Shown here: piece by piece, positions 16,833 to 26,082 of the stretch
Layout: each line of letters starts with the position of its first letter
How positions within the stretch are numbered: position 1 is the stretch's first letter
Assembly: GCF_017352375.1 (NCBI RefSeq)
Contig: NZ_JAFEVR010000006.1
Span: 186,001-250,000 of the forward strand
Direction: 5' to 3'
DNA: 64,000 nt
Source: Mycolicibacterium sp. S2-37
GTDB lineage: Bacteria; Actinomycetota; Actinomycetes; Mycobacteriales; Mycobacteriaceae
Translations under genes and position numbers: made by a program
Notes under the pieces: generated by a model
The model's input: only the letters and a program-made list of their open reading frames with translations
Told to the model about the DNA's origin: nothing
Databases searched by the model: none

Positions 16833-19800
16833 GTGCTCGCCCCGATCGGGCCGCGCTGTGCGAACATGTTCGCCATGGCGCTCGGGAACTTAGGTGAGGC
16901 TATCCACTCCCGCACCCCCTCCCGCACCGTTCCCGCGCCCGTCGCGATCGTCGGTATCGGATGCCGGCTGGCCGGCCACATCACCACCCCCGCGGACTTC
17001 TGGCGCTTCCTGCTCGACGGCGGCAGCGACGTGCGCGAGATCCCCGCCGAGCGCTGGGAGCCGTATCTGCGGCGCGATCCGCGCAATGCCGCGGTACTGC
17101 GCGAGACGACGCCGTGGGGCACGTTCATCGACGATCTCGCGGGCTTCGACGCCGAATTCTTCGGTGTCTCGCCGCGCGAGGCGGAGCTGATGGATCCGCA
17201 GCAGCGGCTGGCGCTCGAGGTGTCGTGGGAGGCGCTCGAACACGCGGGCGTGCCGCCGCGGTCGCTGGCGGGCAGCGACACCGCGGTGCTGATGGGCGTC
17301 AACTCCGACGATTACGGCAAGCTCATCATGGAGGACCTGCCCGGTATCGAGGCGTGGACCGGTATCGGAACGTCGTTGTGCGGCATCGCCAATCGCGTCT
17401 CCCATCTGCTCGACCTGCGCGGTCCGAGCGTGGCACTCGACGCGGCCTGTGCGGCGTCGCTGGTGGCCGTGCACCAGGCCTGCCAGCTGCTGCGCGACGG
17501 CGAGACCTCGTTGGCGCTGGCCGGTGGTGTCAGCGCGCTGATCGGACCCGGGCTGACCAGAGTGCTCGACCAGGCCGGGGCGACGGCGCCGGACGGCCGG
17601 TGCAAGAGCTTCGACGCCGCGGCCGACGGCTACGGCCGCGGCGAGGGCGCCGCGGTCGTGGTGCTCAAGCGGCTGAGCGATGCGCTGCGCGACGGCGACC
17701 GCGTCATCGCCGTGGTGCGTGGCGGGGCCGTCGCCCAGGACGGCCGCACGGTGGGCATCATGTCGCCCAACGGGGCAGCCCAGGAGGATCTGTTCCGGCT
17801 CACGTGTGAGATCTCCGAGACGCCGCCACAGAGCGTCGATTTCGTCGAGGCGCACGGGACCGGCACGCCGACCGGGGATCCGGTGGAGCTCAACGCGCTC
17901 GCCGCCGTCTACGGTGCCGGGCGGCCGGACGGCGAGCGGTGCCGCGTCGGTTCGGTCAAGCCGAACGTGGGCCACCTCGAGGGCGGTGCCGGTGTCGTCG
18001 GCCTCATCAAGGCGGCGATGGCGTTGCAGCACGAGCAGATCCCGCCGACGGCCGGGTTACGCACCCCCACCCCCGCGGTGGACTGGGCGAACAGCGGCCT
18101 GCGTGTGCCGACGACCGTCGAGCCGTGGCCCCGCCGTGACGACTCCCCACGCCGGGCAGCCGTGTGCAGCTACGGCTACGGCGGCACCATCGCCCACGTC
18201 CTGCTCGAAGAGGCGCCGCGCATCGATGCCGCCCGTCCCGACGTGAGCGCCGGCGGCGGGCCGTCGGTGGTCCCGCTGTCCGGACGGTCCCGGGCCCGTC
18301 TGCTCAAACAGGCCTCAGCGCTCGCCGAAAGCGTTCGCACCCAGGCGGTTCCGGTGACCAAAGTGGCGGCGACGATGTGGAGCCGCCGATCCCACGAAGC
18401 GGTCCGCGCGGCGGTGGTGGCCCAGGATGGTGAGGAACTCATCTCCGGTCTCGACGCCATCGCCGCCGATCGCCGCGATCCGGCGGTGGTGAGCGGTGAG
18501 GTCCTCGCCGCAGCGGCCGCAGGCGCGGTGTGGGTGTTCTCCGGTCACGGCTCGCACTGGTCGGGCATGGGACGCGAACTCCTCGCGACCGAACCGGCGT
18601 TCGCTGAGGTGATCGACACGGTCGAACCGGTGTTCGCCGCCGAACTCGGCTTCTCCGCGCGTGCGGCGCTGCACACCGGCGAACTGGGTGGTACCGACAG
18701 GGTGCAAGCCCTGACCTTCGCAATGCAGGTCGGGCTGGCGGCCGTGCTGCGGGACCGTGGCGTGCAGCCTGCCGCGGTGATCGGCCACTCGGTGGGCGAG
18801 GTCGCGGCCTGCGTGGTGTCCGGGGTGTTCGATCTCGCCCAGGGCGCGGCAGTCGCGTGTTACCGCGCGCGGGGTTTTCGTTCGGTGCGGGGCCAGGGCG
18901 CCATGGCACTGGTGCGCCTGGCTTTCGGCGACGCCGAGCAGCGACTGGCCGGCCGCACCGATGTGGTGGCCGCGATCAGCTCCTCACCGGAGTCGACGGT
19001 GATCTCCGGTACCACCGCCGCGGTCGACGAGGTGGCAGACCAGTGGGCCGCGCAGGGGGTGATGGTGCGCCGGGTGAACACCGATGTGGCGTTCCACAGC
19101 CCGGCGATGGACGCCTTGACCGGTGAGCTCGCCCGTCTGACAGGCACATTGGGGCCCTCCCGATCCGCCGCGGTGCCGCTGTACAGCACGGCGCTGGCCG
19201 ATCCGCGGTCATCGGCGCCACGGGACCCCGACTACTGGGTGGCCAACCTGCGTGGCCGCGTGCGCTTCGCCGAGGCGGTGACCGCCGCCGCGGAGGACGG
19301 TCACCGTCTCTTCCTCGAGGTGTCGGCGCATCCTGTGGTCGCGCATTCGATCTCGGAGACGTTGGGGCACATCGGCATCGCCGAACAGGCCGTGCTGCCG
19401 GTGCTGCGTCGCGACCAACCGGAACGACGCTCGCTCGCGGTCGCCGTCGCCGGACTGTACTGCCACGGAGCCCCCGTCGCACACGGGGTTTCGCCCGAGA
19501 CGCCGTGGGCCGACGGGCTGCCGGGTACACAGTGGCTGCATCGGCGGCACTGGCGCACCCCGACCGCACCGCCCGGCGGCCGCGGTGTCCACGACGCCGA
19601 GACCCACACCCTGCTCGGCGGGCAGATGGAGATCACCGGTGCGGTGCCGTCACGGGTGTGGCAGACCCGCCTGGACATGTCGACGCGACCCTACCCCGGA
19701 GACCATCCTGTCCAGGGCACCGAGATCGTGCCGGCCGCAGTGCTGCTCAACACCTTCCTGTCCGCCGCGGCAACCGATCTCGCCGACGTCCGGCTGCGTA

Positions 19801-22031
19801 CCCCGGTGCCACCCGGGCGGCCCCGCGACATCCAGGTGGTCTCGCAGGACCGGTCGCTGGCGCTGGCGTCCCGGCTGGTCGACGACACCGACGACGGCGA
19901 ACTGAACTCCGGGTGGTTGACGCACTGCACGGCGCTGGCCGTGACCGCCGCCGACACAGGTCCGACCGCACTCGACGAGGACCAGATCCGCACCCGCTGC
20001 CCCGAATCGCTGCCCGCGGACCACGTCATCGAGACGCTGGCCGGATTGGGTGTGGCGGCAATGGGATTCGGGTGGCAGGTGCTCGAGATGCATCGCGGTG
20101 ACGGTGAGCTATTCGCCAGGGTGGCCGCCGAACCCGACGGTTCGACGCCCGCGACGTGGGCCGGACTGATCGATGCGGCGACCTCGGCGGCGTCCACGAT
20201 CTTCGACGGTCCGCCGCGGCTGCGGATGCCCGCACGGATCGAGCGGGTTCACGTCCGCGACAAGCCGCCCGCGGTCGCGTTGCTGCATGTGCGGCGCCGC
20301 GACGCCGGAACGGTCACCGACGTCGTGATCGCCGAGGAGTCGGGTGCGGTGTCGGTCGCGTTGACCGGCATGGCCTTCGAGGAGCTGGAGAACCCGAGCG
20401 GCCGCGACACCGTACGACTCCTGCACCACGTGGCGTGGCATCCGGTGCACTGGCCCGACGCCGACGCGCCGGCCGAGGTGGCGATCGTCGGCGGCGACGC
20501 CTCGACGCTCGAATTCGTGAGGCGGGACCTGGACGCCGCGCACGTGCCGCACCGGAGGCTCGGCGAGGCCGACGCGCTGGACGATCTCGCACCCGATGCG
20601 GTGGTGCTGCTGTTGCCCCGCGCCGGCGACACCCCGCAGGCGTCGGCAGCACTGGTGCTGCGCACACTGCAGCGGCTCGACGCGTCCTCGGCCCAGGCCC
20701 GGCTGTGGGTGCTGACCGAGCGGGTGCACGAGGGCGACAACGTCGCGCACTCACCGCTGTGGGGACTGGCCCGGGTGGCCGCGGCCGAGCACCCGCAGCT
20801 GTGGGGTGGCGTGCTCGACGTGGACTCACACCAGCTCCCGGTGCGCGCGTTGGGCGCCCTGCACGGACACGGTGTCGTGGTGGTCCGCGACGGCGTGGCC
20901 TACGCGGCCCGCCTGGCGAACGCCGCTGCGGGCGACGCGGGGCCGATGCGCTGCTCACCCGGCGGCACCTATCTGATCACCGGCGGCACCGGCGTGCTCG
21001 GCCTGCGGCTGGCGCAGCGGCTGGCCGATCTGGGGGCGCGGCGGCTGGTGTTGCTGTCGCGGTCGGGCATGCCCGAGCGGAGCGCCTGGCGCGCCGACAG
21101 CGACCGGGAGGCGGTCGCGGTGGTGTCGGCTCTGGAGGAGCGCGGGGTGTCGGTCCGGGTCGCAGCCGTCGACGTCGGAGCGCCCGGCGCTGCGGATGCG
21201 CTGCGGGGGGTGCTCGCCGACCTGCCGCCGGTGCGCGGTGTCATCCACGCCGCCGGCGTCGAGGCCGGCGCCCTGCTGATGAGCACGACGCCGGACGATC
21301 TGCAGGCCACGATGCGCCCGAAGGTCGACGGCATGCTGGCCCTGCACGAGGTGTTCCCGCCGGGGCGGCTCGACTGGATGGTGTTGTTCTCCTCCTGCGG
21401 TTACCTCGCCGGCTTCCCAGGCCAGGGTGCGTACGCCTGCGGCAACGCCTATCTCGACGCGATGGCGCGCCACCGGCGCGATCTCGGTGACCGCACCACC
21501 AGCGTGGCGTGGACGGCCTGGCGCGGCCTCGGCATGGGGTCGACGTCGGGATTCGTCGCAGCGCAGCTCGACGCGCTCGGCATGGGGACCGTCGGACTCG
21601 ACGATGCGATGCGGTCGCTTGACGCCGCAATGCGCGACGACCATCCGAACGTGGTGGTGCTGCCCGTGCTGCCGGCGGCCGCAGCGGTGCCGATGCTCGC
21701 CGACGTCGCTCCGGCCGACACCGGCGCGGACGACGACGCGGCTCCCACCGCCGCCGACCGTGGCGACATGGACGTCGCCGAGTGGGCGGCAGATCGGGTG
21801 CTGTCTGCCGTCGCGGCCGAACTCGGCTGCGCCGCAGACGATGTGGATACCCGCCGGCCGCTGGTGGAGATCGGCGTCGACTCGATCATGACCGTGGCGC
21901 TGCGCCGGCAGCTGGAAAAGCAGACCGGTTTGGCGCTGCCGCCGACGCTGCTGTGGGAGTACCCCACCGCGGCGGCGGTGACCGGGCGCATCGTCGAATT
22001 GCTGACGGCGGGACAGAGCCCGGCCGCCTAG
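16833..22031 (+). CDS. Iterative type I PKS, 6-methylsalicylate synthase-like
   Basis: A 1732-residue polyketide synthase. Domains in order: ketosynthase (about residues 35-470; nucleophile Cys206 in DAACAAS), malonyl-type acyltransferase (about 570-880; Ser653 in GHSVGE), thioester-hydrolase/dehydratase-like domain (about 925-1200; His958 in HPVQGTEIVP), ketoreductase (about 1375-1560; GGTGVLG from 1384) and acyl carrier (Ser1684 in GVDSIM). This single-module order, the HPVQGTEIVPA motif and the LPPTLLWEYPTAAAV carrier end are those of bacterial 6-methylsalicylic/orsellinic acid synthases; the ketoreductase favours 6-methylsalicylate from one acetyl and three malonyl units. Start uncertain: GTG 16833 has AGGAAA upstream, ATG 16866 and 16875 are alternatives. 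An iron box lies in the 5' end. Confidence 0.85.
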   Translation: MLAPIGPRCANMFAMALGNLGEAIHSRTPSRTVPAPVAIVGIGCRLAGHITTPADFWRFLLDGGSDVREIPAERWEPYLRRDPRNAAVLRETTPWGTFIDDLAGFDAEFFGVSPREAELMDPQQRLALEVSWEALEHAGVPPRSLAGSDTAVLMGVNSDDYGKLIMEDLPGIEAWTGIGTSLCGIANRVSHLLDLRGPSVALDAACAASLVAVHQACQLLRDGETSLALAGGVSALIGPGLTRVLDQAGATAPDGRCKSFDAAADGYGRGEGAAVVVLKRLSDALRDGDRVIAVVRGGAVAQDGRTVGIMSPNGAAQEDLFRLTCEISETPPQSVDFVEAHGTGTPTGDPVELNALAAVYGAGRPDGERCRVGSVKPNVGHLEGGAGVVGLIKAAMALQHEQIPPTAGLRTPTPAVDWANSGLRVPTTVEPWPRRDDSPRRAAVCSYGYGGTIAHVLLEEAPRIDAARPDVSAGGGPSVVPLSGRSRARLLKQASALAESVRTQAVPVTKVAATMWSRRSHEAVRAAVVAQDGEELISGLDAIAADRRDPAVVSGEVLAAAAAGAVWVFSGHGSHWSGMGRELLATEPAFAEVIDTVEPVFAAELGFSARAALHTGELGGTDRVQALTFAMQVGLAAVLRDRGVQPAAVIGHSVGEVAACVVSGVFDLAQGAAVACYRARGFRSVRGQGAMALVRLAFGDAEQRLAGRTDVVAAISSSPESTVISGTTAAVDEVADQWAAQGVMVRRVNTDVAFHSPAMDALTGELARLTGTLGPSRSAAVPLYSTALADPRSSAPRDPDYWVANLRGRVRFAEAVTAAAEDGHRLFLEVSAHPVVAHSISETLGHIGIAEQAVLPVLRRDQPERRSLAVAVAGLYCHGAPVAHGVSPETPWADGLPGTQWLHRRHWRTPTAPPGGRGVHDAETHTLLGGQMEITGAVPSRVWQTRLDMSTRPYPGDHPVQGTEIVPAAVLLNTFLSAAATDLADVRLRTPVPPGRPRDIQVVSQDRSLALASRLVDDTDDGELNSGWLTHCTALAVTAADTGPTALDEDQIRTRCPESLPADHVIETLAGLGVAAMGFGWQVLEMHRGDGELFARVAAEPDGSTPATWAGLIDAATSAASTIFDGPPRLRMPARIERVHVRDKPPAVALLHVRRRDAGTVTDVVIAEESGAVSVALTGMAFEELENPSGRDTVRLLHHVAWHPVHWPDADAPAEVAIVGGDASTLEFVRRDLDAAHVPHRRLGEADALDDLAPDAVVLLLPRAGDTPQASAALVLRTLQRLDASSAQARLWVLTERVHEGDNVAHSPLWGLARVAAAEHPQLWGGVLDVDSHQLPVRALGALHGHGVVVVRDGVAYAARLANAAAGDAGPMRCSPGGTYLITGGTGVLGLRLAQRLADLGARRLVLLSRSGMPERSAWRADSDREAVAVVSALEERGVSVRVAAVDVGAPGAADALRGVLADLPPVRGVIHAAGVEAGALLMSTTPDDLQATMRPKVDGMLALHEVFPPGRLDWMVLFSSCGYLAGFPGQGAYACGNAYLDAMARHRRDLGDRTTSVAWTAWRGLGMGSTSGFVAAQLDALGMGTVGLDDAMRSLDAAMRDDHPNVVVLPVLPAAAAVPMLADVAPADTGADDDAAPTAADRGDMDVAEWAADRVLSAVAAELGCAADDVDTRRPLVEIGVDSIMTVALRRQLEKQTGLALPPTLLWEYPTAAAVTGRIVELLTAGQSPAA
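16890..16908. promoter_or_regulatory. IdeR-type iron box at the PKS 5' end
   Basis: TTAGGTGAGGCTATCCACT matches 14 of 19 positions of the IdeR consensus TTAGGTTAGGCTAACCTAA, with the core TTAGGTnAGGCTA intact. It lies just inside all three possible starts of the polyketide synthase (15 bases after ATG 16875). No in-frame start exists between it and the ketosynthase domain, so IdeR-Fe would bind inside the beginning of the gene. Confidence 0.55.
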
Positions 22032-22040
22032 CATCGGCTC

Positions 22041-22475
22041 ATGGTCAATATCCAGGTCGAGCGGACGATTGCGGCACCACCGGAGCAGGTCTTCGCCTGG
22101 TTAGCCGATCCCAAGAGCCTGACCGCTGCTCCGCTGGTGGTGAGCGCCGGGTGGACGAACGGGTCCACCGGTGGCGGCGTCGGCGCGCTCCGCACGGTCA
22201 CCGCCACTGGCATGTGGTTCCGCGAGGAGATCACCGCCTTCGACCCGCCGAGGAGCTACTCGTATCGAATCGTGCGCTCGGTTCCGGCTTTCGACCATGA
22301 TGGCGGCACGCTGACGTTCACACCGTCGGGTGGCGGCACGCGCGTCGACTGGACGAGCACCTACACCCACCCGCCTCGCGGCGGCGGCAAGGCGATGGAA
22401 GCCCTCTCGTCCCGCCTACTGCCGTGGAGCTTCCGCGCCATCCTGGCCCGCTGCGCGCATGTTCTGGAGAGCTGA
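22041..22475 (+). CDS. SRPBCC-family protein (polyketide cyclase/START fold)
   Basis: A 144-residue single-domain protein of the SRPBCC superfamily: N-terminal strand and helix NIQVERTIAAPPEQVFAWLA, the FREEITAFDPPRSYSYRIV strands, and the long C-terminal helix from about residue 115. Such proteins bind hydrophobic ligands and include aromatase/cyclases, though most actinobacterial members have no known ligand. It begins 9 bases after the polyketide synthase stop on the same strand, so it is probably co-transcribed and may act on the same product. Start ATG 22041. Confidence 0.8.
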   Translation: MVNIQVERTIAAPPEQVFAWLADPKSLTAAPLVVSAGWTNGSTGGGVGALRTVTATGMWFREEITAFDPPRSYSYRIVRSVPAFDHDGGTLTFTPSGGGTRVDWTSTYTHPPRGGGKAMEALSSRLLPWSFRAILARCAHVLES

Positions 22476-22477
22476 GC

Positions 22478-23230
22478 TCACTGAGCGGTGTAGCCGCCAT
22501 CGACGGTAACGGTGGTGCCGGTGACATACCGCGAGTCGTCGGCTACCAGATAGGCGACCGCAGCCGCGACATCCTCCGGATCGGCCAGGCGGCCCAAAGG
22601 TATTCGCGATACGACGTCGGCCTCTGTCTGCTCCGGATGGGGTGACGTCGCCAGCCATGAGTCGTACAGCGGGGTCCTGGTCATGCCCGGCGCCACGGCG
22701 TTGACACGGATACCGCGGGGTGCCAGTTCCACGGCCGCCGACAGCGTCAACGCCTGCACCGCCCCTTTCGACGCGGCGTAGATCGCCATCGTGGGCACAC
22801 CGACGACGGCGAGCCGGGAGGTGACGTTGACGATGGATCCACCCCGCAACATCGACCTGGCCGCCGCCTGCATCAGCGCGATCGCCGCAAAGGTGTTGAC
22901 GTCGAAGATGCGTCGCACGTCGTCCATGGGCGTCGAAGCCAATTCGCCGGTGTGGTCCAGTGCGGCGCTGTTGACCAGCGCGTCGAACGTGCCGAAGCTT
23001 TGGATGCACGCGCCAGCCAGTGTGTCGGCTGCGCCTGGCTCGGTGAGGTCGGTGGCCACGAACCGGACATCGTCCCCCAGGGATCGGACCAGACTCTGAC
23101 CCCGGTCGCGGTCCCGTCCGGTGGCCAGTACACGGGCACCTTCGTCGTGCAGCCGCGTCGCGGTGGCATGGCCTATTCCCGACGTCGCTCCGGTCACCAC
23201 GATGGCTTTGCCGGCCAGTCGATCAGACAT
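22478..23230 (-). CDS. SDR-family oxidoreductase
   Basis: A 250-residue classical short-chain dehydrogenase/reductase: cofactor motif TGATSGIG (residues 13-20), NSAAL in place of NNAG, catalytic Ser in NVTSRLAV and YAASK (Tyr/Lys). An Arg after the second strand (TGRDRDRGQ) suggests NADP(H). It converges on the SRPBCC gene with 2 bases between stops, and lies 6 bases downstream of the IclR regulator gene on the same strand, so it is likely expressed with that regulator. Substrate unknown. Confidence 0.85.
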   Translation of the reverse strand: MSDRLAGKAIVVTGATSGIGHATATRLHDEGARVLATGRDRDRGQSLVRSLGDDVRFVATDLTEPGAADTLAGACIQSFGTFDALVNSAALDHTGELASTPMDDVRRIFDVNTFAAIALMQAAARSMLRGGSIVNVTSRLAVVGVPTMAIYAASKGAVQALTLSAAVELAPRGIRVNAVAPGMTRTPLYDSWLATSPHPEQTEADVVSRIPLGRLADPEDVAAAVAYLVADDSRYVTGTTVTVDGGYTAQ

Positions 23231-23236
23231 CGATCG

Positions 23237-24010
23237 TCACGGGAGCTTGCGGGCGATCTCGTTGGCCCCCGCGATCACTTGTGCCCCGGCATGTTCCACG
23301 CTCTCCGGCGCCAGCCGGTGGGTGAGGAAGCTGATACTCAACGCGTATCGCGAGGGCCCGCCGTTGGCGGTGGGGACGGCGGCCGCGACACAGGTGAGTT
23401 CTTCGGCGGCTTCCTCCCGGTCGACTGCGAATCCCTGCCGGCGGATCTCCTTGATCTCACCGGCCATCTTCTTCATCGACGTGATGGTGTGCGGGGTGAG
23501 TTCCGGCAGGCCCGCCGATGCCAAGATGTCGCGCCAGACGCTGTCGGGCATGCTGGCCATCAGCGCCTTGCCCAGCGCCGAGGCGTGCCAGGGGTCGGAC
23601 TGCCCGACGTTGCTGAGCTTGGTCACCGCGCGCCGGCCCTCGACGACCTCGAGGATGACCACGCTGCGCTCTTTGTGCGCCGCGAAGTTCACGGTCTCGT
23701 TGAACTCGAGCATGAGCCGCTCCATGGTGGGTAGGACCGCTTCGGAGGGCACCTGACCGGAGAAAGCGCGTTGCCCGAGCCGAAAGATCTCCCAGCCGAG
23801 GCGGTACTGCGCCGCATTGAATCGCTCGACGTATCCCAGGGCCGTAAGACTGTTGAGGTAGCGCAACACCGTTGCTTCGTTCAAGTCTGTGCGCCTTGCA
23901 ATTTCGGTCAGATTGCCGTTCTCGGCGTCGGCTACGGCGCTGAGAATCCTGGCCGTCCGTTCGACTCCGATGAGGTTCGAACTCTTCTCGGCCCGGGTCT
24001 CGATTTTCAC
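23237..24010 (-). CDS. IclR-family transcriptional regulator
   Basis: A 257-residue regulator. The N-terminal winged helix-turn-helix is at about residues 12-75 (GVERTARILSAVADAENGNL, then ARRTDLNEATVLRYLNSLTA), and the C-terminal effector-binding domain runs from about 85 to 250 (HASALGKALMASMPD, GFAVDREEAAEELTCVAAAV). GTG 24010 gives a usual IclR N-terminus; the longer frame to 24109 runs into the operator and adds an unrelated stretch. It is divergent from the aldolase/dehydrogenase operon and faces an operator-like palindrome on that operon's promoter, so it most likely controls that operon and itself. Confidence 0.87.
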   Translation of the reverse strand: MKIETRAEKSSNLIGVERTARILSAVADAENGNLTEIARRTDLNEATVLRYLNSLTALGYVERFNAAQYRLGWEIFRLGQRAFSGQVPSEAVLPTMERLMLEFNETVNFAAHKERSVVILEVVEGRRAVTKLSNVGQSDPWHASALGKALMASMPDSVWRDILASAGLPELTPHTITSMKKMAGEIKEIRRQGFAVDREEAAEELTCVAAAVPTANGGPSRYALSISFLTHRLAPESVEHAGAQVIAGANEIARKLP

Positions 24011-24076
24011 CCAGTGAAGGTTACCAGTACTCAGTGAGGGAGCCGTTGCACCCGTCACCTCCTGTACATCTTCCGG

Positions 24077-24139
24077 TTGACACCGCCCGGACTGTCGCCT
24101 ACGTTTCATTCAGCGAAGCGAATTATCACTGAGTGAAAT
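24077..24139 (+). promoter_or_regulatory. Promoter with IclR-type operator
   Basis: TTGACA (24077-24082), a 17-base spacer and TACGTT (24100-24105) form a near-consensus promoter pointing at the ATG 24164 operon. The -10 is covered by an inverted repeat, GTTTCATTCAG (24103-24113) and CTGAGTGAAAT (24129-24139), with 9 of 11 pairs matching. A further ACTCAGTGAG palindrome lies at about 24030 on the regulator side. This layout suits repression by the divergent IclR protein. Confidence 0.6.
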
Positions 24140-24163
24140 ACCCATCCCCGCAGAGGAGACGCA

Positions 24164-25126
24164 ATGCCCACCGCAGCCGACAGCCGTTCATCGAAGGTCG
24201 ACGGAGCCAGCATCCTGGCTTCGCAGGGCCTTCTCCCGGCCGACGACTACACTCTTGCGACCTCCGCGAAGTCCTTCGACGACGGTGGCAGCTACCGCCT
24301 GGAAATTTCAGGGGTGGAACGGCTTTCGACTCTGGAGGTGCTGCTGGACGAGGCCGCGAAGCAGGATGTCTTCATCCATCGCATCATCGCCTTCGGTGGC
24401 GGCACCACGCTGCTGAACACCGGCGAGCTCAGCGATGTCGCGGAACTCGCCGCGGCGAACGACATCGAGCTCATCGCCGTTCCCGGCCCACGGACAGGAT
24501 GGGATCTGGGCCGCCAGGCCCTGAGTGCCGAGGGCACCGCCGGTGGACGTCGGGTGCGGGGTCTGGACAACGTCCGCTACCTGCTCGACGACTACCTGCG
24601 GATCTTCTCGACGGGTATCCGCGGCGTACTGGTATGGGACGAGGGCGTCCTGGACATCCTCAACAAGGCGCGCGATGCCGGCCACATCCCGGCCGACGCA
24701 AAGTTCAAGATCTCGGTCTACGCGGGCCACGCGAATCCCGCGTCCATCAGGATCCTGCAGGATCTGGGCGCCGACAGCGTCAATCCGGTGGGTGATCTGA
24801 GCCGGCCGATGCTGGCGGCGATCCGGCGTTCGGTCGACATCCCGCTCGACGTGTGGGCCGAGACCTTCGAGTCCTTCGGCGGCATGAATCGGTTGTGGGA
24901 GGCCGGCGACATCGCCCGCGTGGCGGGGCCGGTGTACTTCAAAGTCGAGCCCGGCGAATCCGAAGCGGTCATGTACAACGGCTGGGTCCGGCCGGAGTTC
25001 CACGCGGACCTCATCCGGCACAAGGTGCGCCATGCGGCCATCCTCAATGAACTGGCCCGTACCAGCGCCCCTGACGTGGCCGTCTCGCCGCGACCGCGTG
25101 CTGCCACCCACGCGCTCAGCAACTGA
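24164..25126 (+). CDS. TIM-barrel-like protein of unknown function
   Basis: A 320-residue protein that I do not recognise with certainty. Alternating strands and helices (for example [82 protein letters not shown]) fit a (beta/alpha)8 barrel, loosely like peptidase-U32 or aldolase-type barrels. No signal or membrane segment is seen. It has a good ribosome site (GAGGAGA) before ATG 24164, follows the IclR-type operator directly and is the first gene of an operon with an acetaldehyde dehydrogenase and a 4-hydroxy-2-oxoacid aldolase, so it probably supplies or shapes their substrate. Confidence 0.6.
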   Translation: MPTAADSRSSKVDGASILASQGLLPADDYTLATSAKSFDDGGSYRLEISGVERLSTLEVLLDEAAKQDVFIHRIIAFGGGTTLLNTGELSDVAELAAANDIELIAVPGPRTGWDLGRQALSAEGTAGGRRVRGLDNVRYLLDDYLRIFSTGIRGVLVWDEGVLDILNKARDAGHIPADAKFKISVYAGHANPASIRILQDLGADSVNPVGDLSRPMLAAIRRSVDIPLDVWAETFESFGGMNRLWEAGDIARVAGPVYFKVEPGESEAVMYNGWVRPEFHADLIRHKVRHAAILNELARTSAPDVAVSPRPRAATHALSN

Positions 25127-25131
25127 CGACG

Positions 25132-26082
25132 GTGCGGGAGGTGACCCAGCGGGCCCGGGCGGCCATCATCGGCTCCGGCAACATCGGAACCGACCTCATG
25201 CACAAACTGCGGCGCTCGGCGGTTCTCGACGCGGCCGCCATGGTCGGGATCGACCCGGACAGTGACGGTTTGGCCCGGGCCCGTGCGCTCGACGTGGCGG
25301 TGACGGCTGCAGGAGTCGACGGGCTGGTCGAGATGAGTGTCTTCGACGCCATCGACGTCATCTTCGACGCCACCAGTGCCGGTGCGCACCGCACGAACTA
25401 CGCGCGGCTCCAATCGTTCGGCCGGCTGGTGATCGACCTGACCCCCGCGGCGATCGGGCCCTACGTCGTTCCCGCGGTCAATCTGGCAAGCGTGTCCGCG
25501 CATCGGAACCTGAACATGGTGACCTGTGGGGGTCAGGCCACCATCCCCATCGTGGCCGCACTGGGTTCGATCGCGGCGGTGCACTACGCGGAGATCGTCG
25601 CGTCGATCGCTTCCCGTTCCGCGGGTCCCGGAACGCGCGCGAACATCGACGAATTCACCAAGACCACTGCACGGGCGATCGAGATGGTGGGCGGGGCCGC
25701 TCGCGGCAAGGCGGTGATCGTGCTCAATCCCGCTGAGCCGCCGATGATCATGCGCGACACCGTAGCCGCTCTGGTCGCCACGACGGACGAATCGGCCCTT
25801 GCCGGGGCGGTGGCCGCGATGGTCGCCGACGTCGCGACCTACGTTCCGGGCTACCGGCTCCGGCAGGACGTCCGGATCGCGGCAGTGCCCGAAGGCGATC
25901 CGCGCCGTCGGCTCGTCGGCGACGTCGGTGCCCTCGCTCAAGTGACCGTTTTCCTCGAGGTCGAGGGCGCAGGGGACTACCTGCCCGCCTACGCCGGGAA
26001 CCTCGACATCATGACGGCCGCCGCCGTCCGGGTCGCCGAACAGGCGGTGCCGGCGGGCCACCTCGCCGGAGCGGCGCGATGA
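25132..26082 (+). CDS. Acetaldehyde dehydrogenase (acylating)
   Basis: A 316-residue enzyme of the DmpF/BphJ/HsaG/MhpF family, which oxidises acetaldehyde (or propanal) to the acyl-CoA with NAD+. The nucleotide-binding loop is [10 protein letters not shown] near the N-terminus, and the catalytic cysteine is in [12 protein letters not shown]. It normally forms a channelled complex with the aldolase encoded next. GTG 25132 follows the upstream stop by 5 bases; GTG 25141 is a possible alternative. Its stop overlaps the aldolase ATG (ATGA at 26079). Confidence 0.9.
   Translation: MREVTQRARAAIIGSGNIGTDLMHKLRRSAVLDAAAMVGIDPDSDGLARARALDVAVTAAGVDGLVEMSVFDAIDVIFDATSAGAHRTNYARLQSFGRLVIDLTPAAIGPYVVPAVNLASVSAHRNLNMVTCGGQATIPIVAALGSIAAVHYAEIVASIASRSAGPGTRANIDEFTKTTARAIEMVGGAARGKAVIVLNPAEPPMIMRDTVAALVATTDESALAGAVAAMVADVATYVPGYRLRQDVRIAAVPEGDPRRRLVGDVGALAQVTVFLEVEGAGDYLPAYAGNLDIMTAAAVRVAEQAVPAGHLAGAAR

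Noticed and set aside
16833..22031. Possibility that the PKS is a mycocerosic/Pks-type lipid synthase
   Set aside because: It has no enoylreductase, no acyl-AMP ligase partner and no thioester-transfer genes beside it, and the TH/DH motif and size fit the 6-MSA synthase group.
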